Position numbers and translations under genes: made by a program
Shown: in pieces, positions 13,901-26,401 of the stretch
Layout of the letters: every line of letters begins with the position of its first letter
Position numbering within the stretch: the first letter of the stretch is position 1
The notes under the pieces: model-generated
Database searches by the model: none
Seen by the model: the letters and a program-made list of their open reading frames with translations, nothing else
Told to the model about the DNA's origin: nothing
DNA from: Zygnema cylindricum
Lineage: Eukaryota > Streptophyta > Zygnematophyceae > Zygnematales > Zygnemataceae
DNA: 64,000 bases
Direction of reading: 5' to 3'
NCBI GenBank assembly: GCA_037447655.1
Contig: JBBHKE010001432.1
Location: 94,018 to 158,017, forward strand

Positions 13901-16900
13901 TGAACAAAAAAATTCAGTTAAAACTTTGTTGGATTTAACACCATAGTTATTGTTTGTTTTTTTTTTTTTTTCATAAAGGTTGTTATTGATTGGAGGTACG
14001 AACCAGTTGTTGAAATTATATTCTGATTTTACATGTTGCATTTTTCTGCAGAAGGATTCGAAAACTAAAAAAAAAAGTATGGTGAAAGCCATTCTTCCTC
14101 GCAGGAAAAATTCGGCAGCCATGGATTTGGGGTCTGTGGATATGGGAGCCATGGATTTGCTGGTCACAGCATCTCTCTCAATCGCAGAGGAGAGTGAGGG
14201 AAATAAGTGTAGGAAAGGAGAAGCCATGGCAGAAGGAGAGAGCCATTTCGTAGAGAGAGAAGAATGTTCTAAAATGGAGGAAGGAGAAAAGAGCGAAAAA
14301 AAGTGTCAAAGAGGTGAAGAGATCACAGGGAGGAGTGAGAGTGAGAGAGTGTCTGAAATTGACCAGAGGAGAGAGAGGATTGTGAATGGGAGACAAGGGG
14401 AGAGGAGGGGAGAGGGAGGGGAGTGGGTGGAGAGAGTGGAACGGAAGGGAAAGGTGGAAGATTTCCCATCAACAGTTGATGCTCCGTCCCTAATCAGAGA
14501 CTCCTCTATATCTGTGTCCCACAGTGAAAATATTAAACCCTCTGAAATTTGTGAAAATCGTGCGAGTTTACCGATTCTTGGAAAAGGGTTGTCAATCGTT
14601 ATTCCACCATTTTCTACGATTAGAGAATCTCAAATTCAAGACTGTTTTGGGACAAATTTGCACAAAGACACAAATTCAAACAAAAACACAAATTCATGTA
14701 AAGAACCGAATTCCGACGCAAACTCACACGAGAAAAATAATTCCATGAGAGGGAGAAATGGAAACAGTCCCTCGAGCAGCGGATGTTGTAGTGAAGGAGC
14801 CAATTCCAAGGAGCCAGGAATCTTTGGCGTACGTCTTTACCGAGGAGTGCGACAGGTGAATTCATTTTTACACTTAAGAATTTGCACAGTAATTAACGTG
14901 AATTGATCGATGATGGGGAAAGTCGTATGGTCTATACCAGTGTATGCACGCAAAAAACAAAAAAAAAAGACTTGGTGGACGTTTTGACTTTGCTTTTAAT
15001 TGTTTCCTCTGATCCACACTAATCCATGTAGGTTTTAAAAGCGAGGTCGGGCTCTTAAAACAAGGTTGTCCTACACTAGGTGGCGAGAAATGTAGTTTGC
15101 AATGGCGTTAGTTATTCTCATTGTTCTTATTCATGAATCTATTTGTCTAATGTGGTGTGCAGAGACCTTCCGGAAGATGGGCAGCCGAAGCTCGGAATCC
15201 TGAAACAAAAAGGAGAGAGTGGCTTGGAAGTTTCGATACTGCCGAAAAAGCGGCACGAGCATATGACGCAGCCGCCGTTCAGTTCCGTGGAAAGGAAGCA
15301 CAACTGAATTTTCCTGCAGAAAGAGAGGCGATTTTAAAGGGAAGGCTTTCAGAGGAAGGGCAGGAAAATGGACGGATTAGGAAGGGAGGGGCGGAGAACG
15401 AGGGAGGAAGTGTATGGAAAGCTATCCAGGGAGGGAGTGAAAATGGGCGGATTATGAAGAGAGAGGCTGAGACCGGGGGAGGAAATATATGGAACACTGT
15501 CATTTCGGATGTTTCGAAAAAGAGCGTGGTAGATGAAGGGAAAAGAAAAGGAGGCTCAAGGCGAACTAAAGAATGGAGTGAGATAGTGAATAAGTGTGGG
15601 AAGGGAAGGGAAGGGGCGATGATACCGGGAGTGAAGAGACTTCTACCGAAAGTGGAGGGAGGAAACATTAGGGCATTGACAAACGGAGTCCAGGATTTGC
15701 TCGCACAAAGTCCTCGAAGTGGAATTTCGAGTTCGGCAAATTCGGATGTATGTCTTTCAGAGAAAACTGGCTTTCAAGAATCGGGGGAGATAGGATATGT
15801 AGGAGGGATGGATAAGTGTCGAGACAACTATTTTGCGAGATTTTTTGGTCTTGAGAAAAGTGAAGTTGCATCTACAAGTTATGCTCCTTCTTCTTGTCCC
15901 TCTCCTTCTTCTCTCTCAACTTTCGAAAACACTTTAAAATGTGCTGCGACCGCGTGGGTTGCGAATCACGTTAATTTATTAACTTCAAATGTTTCTGAAC
16001 AAGTTCCTGCAAATGTTTCTGAAAAAGTTTTTGAAAACGTCTCCAGAAACAATTCAGCGAAAGTTTTAGAAAGAGGAACGCAAGATTCCAGTAATGGAAG
16101 TTGTTTAAAATCAGTCTGGAAAAGTGATTTCAGCAACATATTTCAGGCTCATGAGAACAGAAAAAACCTTTTGGTTCCCAAAGTGACCCAGTCTCCCTCG
16201 CCTTCCTCTCCACTTGCGAGTTTCTTGTTACAACGGTCGACAGTTTCTCGAGGCTTATCGATGGGAAACCTCTCCCTCTCAGCCTCTTCTTCGTCTTCTC
16301 CTCGTGAAGGATTCCCTCAGGAAGGAAATCCTTTCTCTCTCTCTCAAGCTCTCCAAGCTTATGTCATGAAAGCCATGGTTGCCATGCAGGCGACTTGCGG
16401 CCCTCCAAGAGAGGACGAAAATGGAAACGATTCTTTTTATATTTCTGAAAAAGGATTCGTGGGAGACAAAAAAGATTCTCCTCCTGGGGGAGGAGGAGGA
16501 GGAAGTGTAGTGGGAGGGGATGAAGAAGTAGGGGAAGGAAAAGGTGGAGGGGTCGGGGGATGCTGGCTCTTCGGCACTCCTTTGAAACCGAGTGTGGGAG
16601 GGGAGGGTGAGGGTGAGGTGGAGGCGAAGGAGATGGAGAGGGAGAGGGAGAAGGTTAGGGAGAATGAGAGGGAGAAGGAGAGAGAGAGGGAGAAGGAGAG
16701 GGAGAAGGAGAGGGAGAAGGAAAGGGAGAGGGAGAGGGACAGAGAGGAGAGGGAGAGGGATAGAGAGGAGAGGGAGAGGGAGAGGGAGAAGCAGTGGGAG
16801 GGGGAGTTGGAGAGGGAGAGGGAGGAGGAGGAGCGGAAGAAAAAGAGGGAGAGGGAGAGAGAGAGAGACAAGGGTAGTCCCGTGACGACAAAACGGCAGC

Positions 16901-17559
16901 CTTTGAAGAGGAAATTGAGCGAATCGATGAAAAAGGAAACTGGAAACAAGAAGGAGACCGGGAATACATTCCGAGGCATAAGAAAAGTGAGTGGTTCTGA
17001 AAGCAAGGTGGAAGGGGTGGGGGATGAGGAGGGGGAGAGGGAGATGGAGAAGGAGAGCAGGAGGGGAACGGGGAGGCTTTCTGCTGTTAGGCAAATAATT
17101 GGGTCTATTATATATCTGTGTTTATATTTATGTCCACCTCCATCTCTCTCTCCCTCCCCCCCTCCCTACCTACCTCCATCCGTTTTTTTTCATTCCACTT
17201 TTTTTCCTCCTCCCCTCTCCTCCATCCTCTCTCCTCCATTCTTTCTCTCTGTTTTTTCTTTCTCCTTCTATATTTTTATTAAAAAAAATCTTTTTTTTGT
17301 TTGGTTCCAGAGACCTTCAGGCCGGTGGGCTGCAGAAGTTCGCGATCCTCACACTAAAAGACGAAAGTGGCTAGGCAGTTTCGATACTGCCGAAGAGGCC
17401 GCCCGAGCCTATGATGCCGCGGCTCGGGAATTCCGAGGCGCGGAAGCGACCACGAACTTTCCCGAGGAGATGGAGGAGAAGGTGATGGGACAGAAAGAGA
17501 GATGTGTCTCTCTTAGGGGGGTGGGGAACTGGGGGTGTCACCTTTTGAGGGAGGGGTAA
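10939..17559 (+). CDS. Transcription factor with three AP2/ERF DNA-binding domains (5' start uncertain)
   Basis: Exons: 10939-11316, 12766-13806, 14052-14855, 15163-16986, 17311-17559; all junctions are phase 0 with GT/AG, total 4296 nt, stop TAA at 17557-17559. Domain 1 is LYKGVRQ | [15 protein letters not shown] ... [12 protein letters not shown] ... TNFP; domain 2 is LYRGVRQ | [13 protein letters not shown] ... [12 protein letters not shown] ... LNFP; domain 3 is TFRGIRK | [13 protein letters not shown] ... [12 protein letters not shown] ... TNFP. The bar marks an intron at the same codon in all three. WLGSF and RAYD mark ERF-type DNA-binding domains, so this is predicted to be a nuclear regulator. 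Linkers are low complexity: Gly/Gln/Glu repeats after domain 1 (12920-13480) and a Glu/Arg/Lys repeat before domain 3 (16620-16880), likely a charged helix. The exon at 10939 opens in phase 0 after TTTTACAG; an upstream exon is possible, otherwise the first ATG is at 11051. Known ERF proteins usually have one domain. Confidence 0.88.
11766..12765 (+). repeat. Tandem array of decayed splice-acceptor plus AP2-exon-start copies
   Basis: Inside the first intron, about nine degenerate ~100-120-bp units precede the functional exon at 12766. Each has a CT-rich tract, a GACAG-like acceptor and about 50 bp resembling the start of the AP2 exon (AGGCTCTGGGGCCGATGG ... GCCGAAGT ... GACCCTCACAG). Unit starts are near 11766, 11873, 12021, 12129, 12251, 12351, 12443, 12541 and 12653; the tenth is the real exon start. 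Several keep an intact AG (for example at 11880, 12028, 12261, 12553) but none keeps an open AP2 frame. Confidence 0.8.
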
Positions 17560-18813
17560 CGGCTCAAAAGGGTAGGGACGTTTCGCTAAAATTGTTAACA
17601 ATGATAGTTGGAGAGGCGAGTGAGGGAAGCGGAGGTGGAGGGAAGGGGAGAAAGAGAGAGAGGGAGACATAGATGGAGGAGATGTATGTGGAGGGGAGTG
17701 GGAGTGAGTGAAGGAAGTGGGAGTGGAACTGGAGCTGGATGAAGGGGGAGAGGAGAGGGTGGAGGAGGGAGGAGAAAGCAGGTGGAGTGGATGGGTCATG
17801 GGGGACGGAGAGGAGGCAGAGAGGAGATATGTCTGTATGAGGGAGCAAATTACTTTTTCAGTTAGAGTTTTGCGTGGAATTTTGTATTGTAAAGAGGTAT
17901 TTCTTTTTTCGAGAGTACTTTTCCATGTGTTTTGTTTTTCAGTTCTTAAATGTTGAGACTATTTTAGGGCAAGAAGTGTTTGTAGTTTCATTAGAGGTTA
18001 ATATAACGGAGAGAGCATTTCTTTTGAAATAGTGTTATACTCTTAAATACATATTTTGTGCTCACGACTCTTAATATTTGTAACATATAGCTACTCTTTG
18101 GTTCAAAATGTAGAGGAAACATCTTGAAGGAAAAATAAAGGAAATTCGTTTGGCATGTCATGCCGAACGTATCTTAGTGTACATCTGAAAATTGCTTCTA
18201 CCTTGTATTAAACTCGTAAGTCTCAAAGGATATTTTGGAAGAGTTTTCCAGATTGGATTATGAAATATTTGACAGTTTTGACTGGCGAAACGCCTTGTAC
18301 TCTCCTGTGTTGTTCCTCATGCATGGATATGGTTGTTGTTAATGGCTTTTAGGAGCTACTGAAGGCATTACCCTGCTCCCCTTAGCATGCAAAATTAACT
18401 GAAATAACAGTAATCTGTGGGTGGTCGGGGCCTTGTAGGATGTTTGTGTACTATTTCTGTTTGTTTGCTATTGCATGTTGCGTTTATTAGGGTTTGGGAG
18501 GAAAGACGATTGCACAAGAATAGCTAAAGCCTGTGCAAGATTGCACGAGTATTTTAATTTTCTAACCCCTTTGAACCCCATATGGCTTTTTCATCGCAAG
18601 TTTCACAATAAAGATGCATATTTGTACACAGTTGAGGACAATTTAAGCATGATTGTGCATTCTTGGGATGTACAGATTAGACTGTCTTCCAATCGTGCGG
18701 CCGATCACAAACGTGAAAGCTGAAGGTTGAAAGAGTTCTACGGGGCGATTCCAATGTGACGGTGCATCACTAAGTACTTTTCGTTTCCTAATGGTTGACT
18801 TCACAGCGCACTA
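17560..18813. other. 3' flank of the AP2/ERF gene, no other gene seen
   Basis: GA-rich to about 17810, then AT-rich. A possible polyadenylation signal AATAAA-like AAAAATAAAGG lies near 18130. No protein or RNA gene is recognised up to the transposon at 18814. Confidence 0.4.
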
Positions 18814-19632
18814 CACCGCGGATCGTCATTAGAGTTAAGAAATAATTAGAGTAAAAAAACGAAAAAAAAAACAATTAGAGTTATTAACTCTATTTTGGGT
18901 AATCAACCCTTTTCAAAAAAAAAAAATACTCTGATTTATCAATAACTCTAATTTGGGCGTAAATTTGGGCGCTAAATATATCTACTGTAAATTAGGTACA
19001 AGTGCAGAATCTGACAAAACGTACATTTTCACGTCATTATGACTTTTGCACTACGCTGTTTCCTAAAACGCAGGTACATGATAACGGCCTGTATTAAATC
19101 ATTATTTGTATTTTTTTACTTAATAAAGTACAATTTTGCACGGTCAGACACCGACCGTACGCCACACTATCTAAAACTGCACTGTATTAGAGTTATTAAC
19201 GCTCATTCAAAAAGTACCTTAAATACTGTAAAGAATAATTTAGAATAGTAGTGTTGGGTATCGAGGACCCATTGCCGATATTCGATATATATCGAATTTC
19301 AGGTACCCGATATTCGATATATCGCTTCGATATATCGAATTTCAAATTATCGCGATATATCGCCGATATATCGCGCACAAATATTACTAAAGTCATAATG
19401 ACGTCAAAACTATGCGGACTGACAGATTTTGTACGTCTACGCAATTAATTGTTCGTAACTTCAGCGCGGATAATTATTGCCGACAAAACCCAATATAGAG
19501 TACTTAAATAAATTAGAGTAAACTTCCTCTGTGAAAAAGTTCTATCACATAAATTAGAGTTCATTACTCTAATTGTTTTTTTTTTGTTTTTTTACTCTAA
19601 TTTTTTCATTACTCTAATTACGATTCGCGGTG
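18814..19632. mobile_element. TA-flanked inverted-repeat transposon (T1), non-autonomous
   Basis: Termini CACCGCGGATCGTCATTAG and the complementary right end ...CTAATTACGATTCGCGGTG are flanked by TA on both sides (18812-18813 and 19633-19634), as for Tc1/mariner-type elements. TTAGAGT repeats continue inward from both ends. It has no transposase. A second copy with the same termini is at 38718-39386. The interior holds the CGATAT palindrome cluster. Confidence 0.65.
19259..19375. repeat. Cluster of CGATAT/ATATCG palindromes
   Basis: Overlapping palindromes of the type CGATATATATCG, CGATATTCGATATATCG and GCGATATATCGC fill about 115 bp, with GAATTTCA spacers. The whole segment can fold on itself in several registers. 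It lies inside transposon T1. Confidence 0.7.
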
Positions 19633-19746
19633 TACCATGTGTAATGCGATAGTACTGTACCTATTATGTACGAATATTTTAAGTGACGCTATCACTGGAA
19701 TTATGGTTCTGCACGGAACCGAGCAATTTTCGCGCTACGGACAAAC

Positions 19747-20007
19747 GGTGAGAGCGGTGAGAGGATGCGGCGCACGCGTCCACGTCGCCCCCCTTTCATT
19801 CCGTTTTACGACGCGCCGCGACGCGCGGGACGTCGTGTGTATAAATATGTTCAGGGTTTTATACTCATTCGTGTTTTTTTTTATTAAAAAAAAAACACCA
19901 CCACCCAAAAACCCTAAGGTTAAATGTAAGGTACCCGGGCGGTATCTTGCGATCGGTGAGAATAACGCCTTTTTTGGGTGTAAAATACGACTCTCACCAC
20001 TCTCACC
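19747..20007. mobile_element. Small inverted-repeat element (M1) flanked by AAC
   Basis: The left end GGTGAGAGCGGTGAGAG is answered by CTCTCACCACTCTCACC at the right end. AAC directly flanks both sides (19744-19746, 20008-20010), suggesting a 3-bp target duplication as in PIF/Harbinger MITEs. The centre is a T-run/A-run hairpin (about 19871-19899). Confidence 0.55.
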
Positions 20008-20117
20008 AACCGGGCCAACTCGTAAGAAACCTAGTCTGTACAATACTGTGTAGGTTATGAGAACACGACAACATGGCATGGTGTGACGCGATAGCACAAT
20101 CCGCTCCGACAGTTGCG

Positions 20118-21187
20118 TGTAGAAATTGATGGTTCCTTTTTTTAAGTATTTTCTAGGTCTAAATTATAATGCAGAAAGAAGCCGAGGCAGTCTATCACAA
20201 ACTTCTCTCTACAACTCCCACACTTGTCGCAGTCACTGGGAAGTTGGAGTGGAAGCTAGAGCCATGGCTGCCTAGTCTATCCAGAGGTTTACGGGGAATA
20301 GATTAGTTTATATTTACCGATAAGTTTATTTACTAAAAGGTTAGATGCCGGATCCAGGATTTGATCCTGGTACCTGCGGAATGTTAGATAGCCGGTAGCT
20401 GGTAGTCCTAACCGTTAAGTCTAAGACTAATGTTATATGATATAGGGTTTGATATTTATTTAAATATTATTAGGTAGGATAATTCATTTAACTGCAACTG
20501 TTTACGGGATAGATAGACCCAGTTATGTAAAAGTACGGATTACGGTATGTATAAGAAACTAGTACCGCGCATTTATTTCTTTAACGAAACAAATACCGCG
20601 CATGTATTTATGACGGCTAGGATTGAAATTTGCATTCAATCGGACGGCCGGGAAGAAAGCCGAGATCGCGGAAGAGAATCTCGCCGGTTTGAGGTCATTG
20701 CCACATCGGATGACACGTGGCAAAATTACGTTGGATCGCGGCATCCCCTGGGATTACGGTACCGAATCCGGATATGACATGTGTCAATTTTTAGGCCATG
20801 TCGTACAGTTTCCGTACAGAAAGTAAACCGGCAACTTTACGTTTGTGTACGGAAGTGTAATATGATTGGTTCCGTACATCAGTAGAAAGAGTTTGTGAGA
20901 GAGATAGGACTTAGAAAAAAATGGTAGATAGGACCCTCTCTCACAGAGAGCTTATGTACAAAAGGTCAACTTTGACCCTCCATGACTTACTGCTCAAGGG
21001 AGCAAATTCAGAGATTCTTTTTGCTATTGACGTAAGGGAGTCTTGCCTTCACAGGGGGAAGGTGGTCAGAGTTTTTTGTTTGCCAGGGTGGCAATTATTC
21101 TTGCTGAAACACAAATGGGTAAGGGTTATCCTAGAGGCTTCTTGGAAGCTGTCCACTTTGAGTACTTATGGAGGTCTCTGAGTTTCA
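20118..21187 (+). repeat. 5' LTR of element A
   Basis: 1070 bp, TG...CA. Contains the antisense tRNA-like module (20348-20430), a GACACGTGGC G-box-like site near 20714, hairpins at 20992-21003 and 21029-21062 (the latter two weakened by mutation) and the gag ATG at 21168, 20 nt before the end. Confidence 0.95.
20348..20430 (-). other. tRNA-like module in LTR (antisense)
   Basis: Minus strand: A-box-like TAGACTTAACGG (20423-20412) and B-box-like GGATCAAATCC (20368-20358) in a CCAGGATCAAATCCTGG arm. Confidence 0.6.
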
Positions 21188-22109
21188 GGTTTTGGGCCCA
21201 CCCTCTAAGGTACCCATCTTTAATGGAATTGGCTTCATTGACTGGGAAAGTATGATGATAGGAGCTCTATGCGAGAAAAGGTTTTGGGGGATAGTGAGTG
21301 GACGAGTGGGGCGTCCATCAAGTCTTGGAGTCCCTCCAGGGTTTGGAGGAAGCAGATTCACAAGGAAAGCAGATCCATCTTCAACGGAGGAGATAATAGA
21401 AGGAGAGGTGGTGGACAAAGCAGCGGAGAAGGAGACGACCTCACCAACAGCAAATGGTTCAGCATTCTTGTCACCTTTTTCGAGGAACGAGGAGAATGAT
21501 AATGATACATGGGACTTCAACAATATGGCGACAAAACACTTCATCCTCCGCTATCTTACTCAAGGGCTTGCATGTTCTCATTTGCAGGTAGAAAGGGCAT
21601 CCGATCTTTGGATGGCTCTCATAGAGATGTACCGAAGTGGTAAGATTCATCAACAACAGTTCGCTAATCAGAAAATTAAGGAGTATGTATACAAAGGGGG
21701 GAAGATGTTGGATTTTTGCAACGAGCTTGCTAAACTTTTCATGGAGCTAGAGAGTGTTGGAAAAGATTTTAGTGACAAAGAAAAGGTTGACTGTTTACTG
21801 ATGAAGTTACCTGAAGAGTTCGAGTACATAGTCAGCCGTGTGCAAGACTCGTGGGACTCAAGGTGGATATGGAACTCAGTGGTAGGGATGATTCTCGTTC
21901 GGGAGAATACGATTGAGATCCGAAGGGGAGGAAAGAGTGGGCAAGCCTTGGCAGCTGCGACCGATTGGAGGAACAAGGATTCCCGGAAACCGGTCGGAAA
22001 TATGGGGGGAGGGAGCAAAAATATCAGACCGACGAGTTCGGTCCAAGTGCTCCCAAAGGTTTATGTCATTTTTGTAAGAAACCGAGCACTATATGGCATA
22101 GTGCACTAA
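21168..22109 (+). pseudogene. Copia gag of element A, frame broken near the zinc knuckle
   Basis: The ATG at 21168 is inside the LTR. The open frame of 313 codons reads across the LTR end and the primer-binding site, then into the copia gag N-terminus (VPIFNGIGFIDWESM ... KRFWGIVSG) and the UBN2-type body (LTQGLACSHLQVERASDLW). The zinc knuckle begins LCHFCKKP in another frame at about 22060 but has lost the following GH and last Cys, so a frameshift and point changes break it. In intact relatives Gag forms the particle and binds the RNA. Confidence 0.88.
21189..21202 (+). other. Primer-binding site (initiator tRNA-Met anticodon arm)
   Basis: GTTTTGGGCCCACC differs by one base from GTTATGGGCCCACC, the complement of the plant initiator tRNA-Met anticodon stem-loop. 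It starts 2 nt after the LTR. Confidence 0.7.
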
Positions 22110-22299
22110 GCTAACCGAGCTTTGGTTAAAGGAGGGGCAGACAGGTGGAACCCCGTGAGGAAAGAAAAAGGCCCTTGTGAGACAGGTACATGAGGTGGAA
22201 TCCGAGGACGAGGACGATGAGGTCCTATTGGATGAGGAGTTGGAGGCGAAAATCGAGGTCGAAATTCCACGAAGGCAGAAATGTGCTTACGGTGGATAA

Positions 22300-25200
22300 A
22301 AAGGTGAAGCAAGTTGGATTGTAGATTCATGTGCCTCCATGCACATGTGTAAGGATAAGCACCAGTTCACTAAGATAAGAAAGATTCTCACCATAGAGAT
22401 AGAGTACGGGGATGGGAGGATAGTCACTACTACTCTTGTAGGATCGGTAGATCTGAAAGTGTTAGTAGAAGGAAACACATCTATAGTAACATTCTCCGAT
22501 GTATTGTTTATTCCGGAGCTGAACAAAAACCTCATCTCTACATCTGTATTAGATGATAAGGGTTTTTTTACTAGCACTAGGGAAGGAGTCTTTACTGCTA
22601 GTTTTGAGGAAGAGGTCTATTTCATTGTTGAGAAAAGTAGCTTTGGGATGTTTGGGCTGATTTTAAGTAATGAAACAAAAAAACTTTATTATGCTAGTGT
22701 TCATGATATTATGATGTGGCATAAGAGGCTTGGGCATGTGAATCTAGATAAGTTAAGAGAGATGAAAAAGATGGGAGTGGTAGAAGGGATTTAGTTCAGT
22801 GAGAGTGATAATATAAGTGATTGTAGTGGATGTGCTCAAGGTAAAGCACACAGATTACCCTTTCCCAAAACAACCACTTACAAGGGAGAAAAATTTATAG
22901 ATTTAGTACACACGGATATTTGGGGACCGGCTAAAGTGCCCTCACCGGGGGGGAAGAGATTTATGATGACTATCACTGATGATTGGTCTCGGTATTCCAG
23001 GGTGTATTTTTTGAATAACAAGTCCGAAGCTCAAGATTTTTTTAGACAATATACAGCATTGAGCAAAAAACTCCATGAAACTCCAATCAAGAGAGTAAGG
23101 AGTGACAATGGTGGAGAGTATACTTCTAACCAGTTTGAGGATTTTTTGAGGGAAGATGGAGTCCAACACCGAAAGACAGTTCTAAAAAACCCAAAACAGA
23201 ATAGGGTTGCTGAAAGATTAAATAGGACACTAAGTGATAGTGCTAGAAGTATGTTGTTGGACAAGAAGATAGGAAAAAAGTTTTGGGCAGAAGCAATGAA
23301 CTGTGTTAATTACCTCAAAAATAGAGTTCTTACTTCAGCTATAAAAAAGATCAAACACCTTATGAGAGATAGACAGGCCGGAAACCAGACATATCTCACT
23401 TAAAGGTTTTCGGCAGTCAAGTATTCAGTCTAGATACAGATCGGTCTAATTGGAAGCTAGATCTTAAAGGAAAACTGGGATACTTATTAGAATATGATGG
23501 GGATGTTAAAGGATATACAATTTATGATCTAAAAAGGGAAGATATAATCTTAGTAAAGCATCTAGTAGTTATGGATGAAGGAAAGTCTGTGGATCCCTTC
23601 AAGTATACAAAGTCAGTAAAAATCATATTTGAGTCAGAAAATTCCGATGACTTTTAACTTCCTTACTATCTAGGTTTTAGAGAAGATGACATTCTTGCAG
23701 GTACAAATCAGATCGAAAAGAACTCGGTTGCGGAAACTCCAGTGACAACTCTACCCGAAGCGGAAGACGTGGTGGAAACTGAATCGGAATCAAGGGATAG
23801 GGGAGAAGCCGAGATAGTTCGAAAGAACCCCCGAGAACCATCTATTCCGACCTCAGATTTTGAGGGGGGAAAGAGAAGTAGCAAAAGATTGCAGGAAAAA
23901 CATGTTAATAACAAGGTAACAATACTATCTCATCAAGATGAACCTCAGACTTATAGAGAGGCGATGACTTGCCCAGAAAGAAACTGGTGGAAGACAGCCA
24001 TCAATGAGGAGATGGCCTCAATTATGGCAGCCGATACTTGGGAGTTGGTGGATTGTCCACCTAACTGAAAACCAATCGGTTGTAAGTGGATTTTCAAATT
24101 AAAACTGAACCCAGATAACACAATTGAGCGTTGTAAAGCCCGATTAGTGGCAAATGGATTTACACAAAAGGAGGGAATTGACTACGAGGAAACCTTTGCC
24201 CCGGTCGTCAGATTTCCCTCCGTCCGCATACTTTTCAGTCTGGCAGCAGCGGAAGACATTGACGTGCAACAAATGGACATCAAGACAACCTTTTTGCATG
24301 GAGAATTGGAAGAGGAGATCTTCATGTGACAACCCAAAGGATTTGTGGAGGAAGGAGAGGAGAGTAAGGTATGCCGGCTGATTAAATCTCTTTATGGTTT
24401 GAAATCAACAGTGGAATAAAGTGCTTGATGAGTTTCTTACCGGTGAGGGGTATATCCGGATCAGCTCAGGTCACGCAATCTATGTTTTTGAAGATGAGGA
24501 AGGTATTATATTTATTGCAATTTATGTTGATGATTTGCTTGTTTAAAGTAAATCAATGGAAAAAATTAATAAACTGAAAACCAATCTTAAGGTGAGATTT
24601 GAAATGAAGGATATGGGGGAAGCAAAATATATTTTGGGAATTCAAGTAGAAAGAGACCGAAAAAGAAAGATTATAAGATTGACTAAAAAGGAAGCAATAG
24701 GGAACATGCTTGAAAAATTTCAGATGGATAAAGCAAATAGTTGTACAACTCCAATTGAGTTAAAGAAGGGAAGTGAGGGGAGTGAGGAAGAAGGAATCAT
24801 AGTCTTAGACGAGAAATTATCTCTTGAAGAACAGAAGTTCATGCAGACTATTCTTTACAGGCAAGTAGTGGGAAGTCTAATCTATTTTATGAATTGTACC
24901 TGACCGGATTTAGCTGCAGCTGTAGGAGTGCTGAGTAGAAGTCTAAATGCTCCTACTAAGAGGGATTGGGAGGCAGCTAAGAGAGTTCTTAGATATTTGA
25001 TAGGACCTAAGGATCTATGGTTGCATTTGGGTGGGGAGAATACTGACATCACCACTTGAGTGATACCAGTTATGGTGATGCTCCGATGAGGAGATGTACT
25101 TCTGGATATGTATTATATGTGGGTGATGGGGCTTGCTGTTGGAGTAGCAAACAACAAAAGTTTATTGCTCAGTCCACCATGGAGGTTGAGTATATGGCCT

Positions 25201-25517
25201 CTTGCTCTGCTGTAAAAGAATTGATGTGGGTCAAGTCTTTGCTTGGTGAGCTTGGTCACCTTAAGAGTGGTGTGCAATTTTTTTTTTGTGATAATCAGAC
25301 AACATTTGCTATTTTTGCCAATTTTAAACATCATTTTAAAGCCAAACATATGGACATTAGACTCAGCTTTGTTAGAGAGAAAGTAGAAAACAAAATAATC
25401 AGTTCAAAGTACCGACCAGATAGCGAGATGGTAGCATATATGATGACCAAACCTGTGCCTTCCCCTAAGCTAATTTTCTGTAGGGAGAAGTGTGGTCTAA
25501 AATTAAAGATTGACTAG
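22300..25517 (+). pseudogene. Copia pol of element A, multiple stops
   Basis: In order: protease with the active site changed to DSCAS (about 22320); pre-integrase MWHKRLGHV and CSGCAQGKAHRLPF (22717-22860); integrase core with DIWGP, SDNGGEY and NRVAERLNRT (22914-23230); reverse transcriptase QMDIKTTFLHGELEEE (24270-24315) and YVDDLL (24524-24541); RNase H with SKQQKFIAQST to KHMDIRLSFVREK (25147-25380). In-frame stops occur near 22792, 24066, 24327 and 24543, plus frameshifts between blocks. Confidence 0.93.
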
Positions 25518-25765
25518 AAAATAAGGGGAGTGTAGAAATTGATTGTTCCTTTTTTAATTATTTTCTAGGTCTAAATAAAAATGCAGAAAAAAGCCGAGGC
25601 AGTCTATCTCTAACTTCTCTCTCCAACTCCCACACTTGTCGCAGTGACTGGGAAGTTGGAGTGGAAGCTAGAGCCATGGCTGCCTAGGCTCTCCAAAGGT
25701 TAACGGGAAATAGATGAGTTTATATTTACCAATAAGTTTATTTACTAAATGGTTAGATGTCGTAA

Positions 25766-25848
25766 CCAGGATTTGATCCTGGTACCTGCGGAATGTTAGA
25801 TAGCCGGTAGCCGGTAGTCCTAACCGTTAAGTCTAAGACTAATGTTAT
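25766..25848 (-). other. tRNA-like module in LTR (antisense)
   Basis: Same A-box-like TAGACTTAACGG and B-box-like GATCAAATCC arrangement as in the 5' LTR of element A. Confidence 0.6.
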
Positions 25849-26401
25849 ATGATATAGGGTTTGATATTTATTTAAATATTATATCGTAGGATAATTCATT
25901 TAACTGCAACTGTTTACGGGATAGATAGACCCAGTTATGTAAAAGTACGGATTACGGTATGTATAAGAAACTAGTACCGCGCATTTATTTCTTTAACGAA
26001 ACAAATACCGCGCATGTATTTATGACGGCTAGGATTGAAATTTGCATTCAATCGGACGGCCGGGAAGAAAGCCTAGATTGCGAAAGAGAATCTTGCCGGT
26101 TTGTGGTCATCCCCGCATTGGATGATACGTGGCAAAATTACGTTGGATCGCGGCATCATTGGGGATTACGGTACCGAATCCGGATATGACATGTGTCAAT
26201 TTTTAGGCCATATCGTACAGTTTCCGTACAGAAAGTAAACCGGCAACTGTACTTTTGTGTACGGAAGTGTAATATGATTGGTTTCGTACATCAATAGATA
26301 GTTTGTGAGAGAGATAGGACTTAGAAAAAATTGGTAGATAGGACCCTCTCTCCCAACGAGCTTTTATACAAAAGGTCAACCTTGACCCTCCATAACTTAC
26401 T

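Noticed and set aside
18475-18723. An 82-codon plus-strand gene
   Set aside because: No family similarity that I can name and no splice context; likely chance in 3' flanking DNA.
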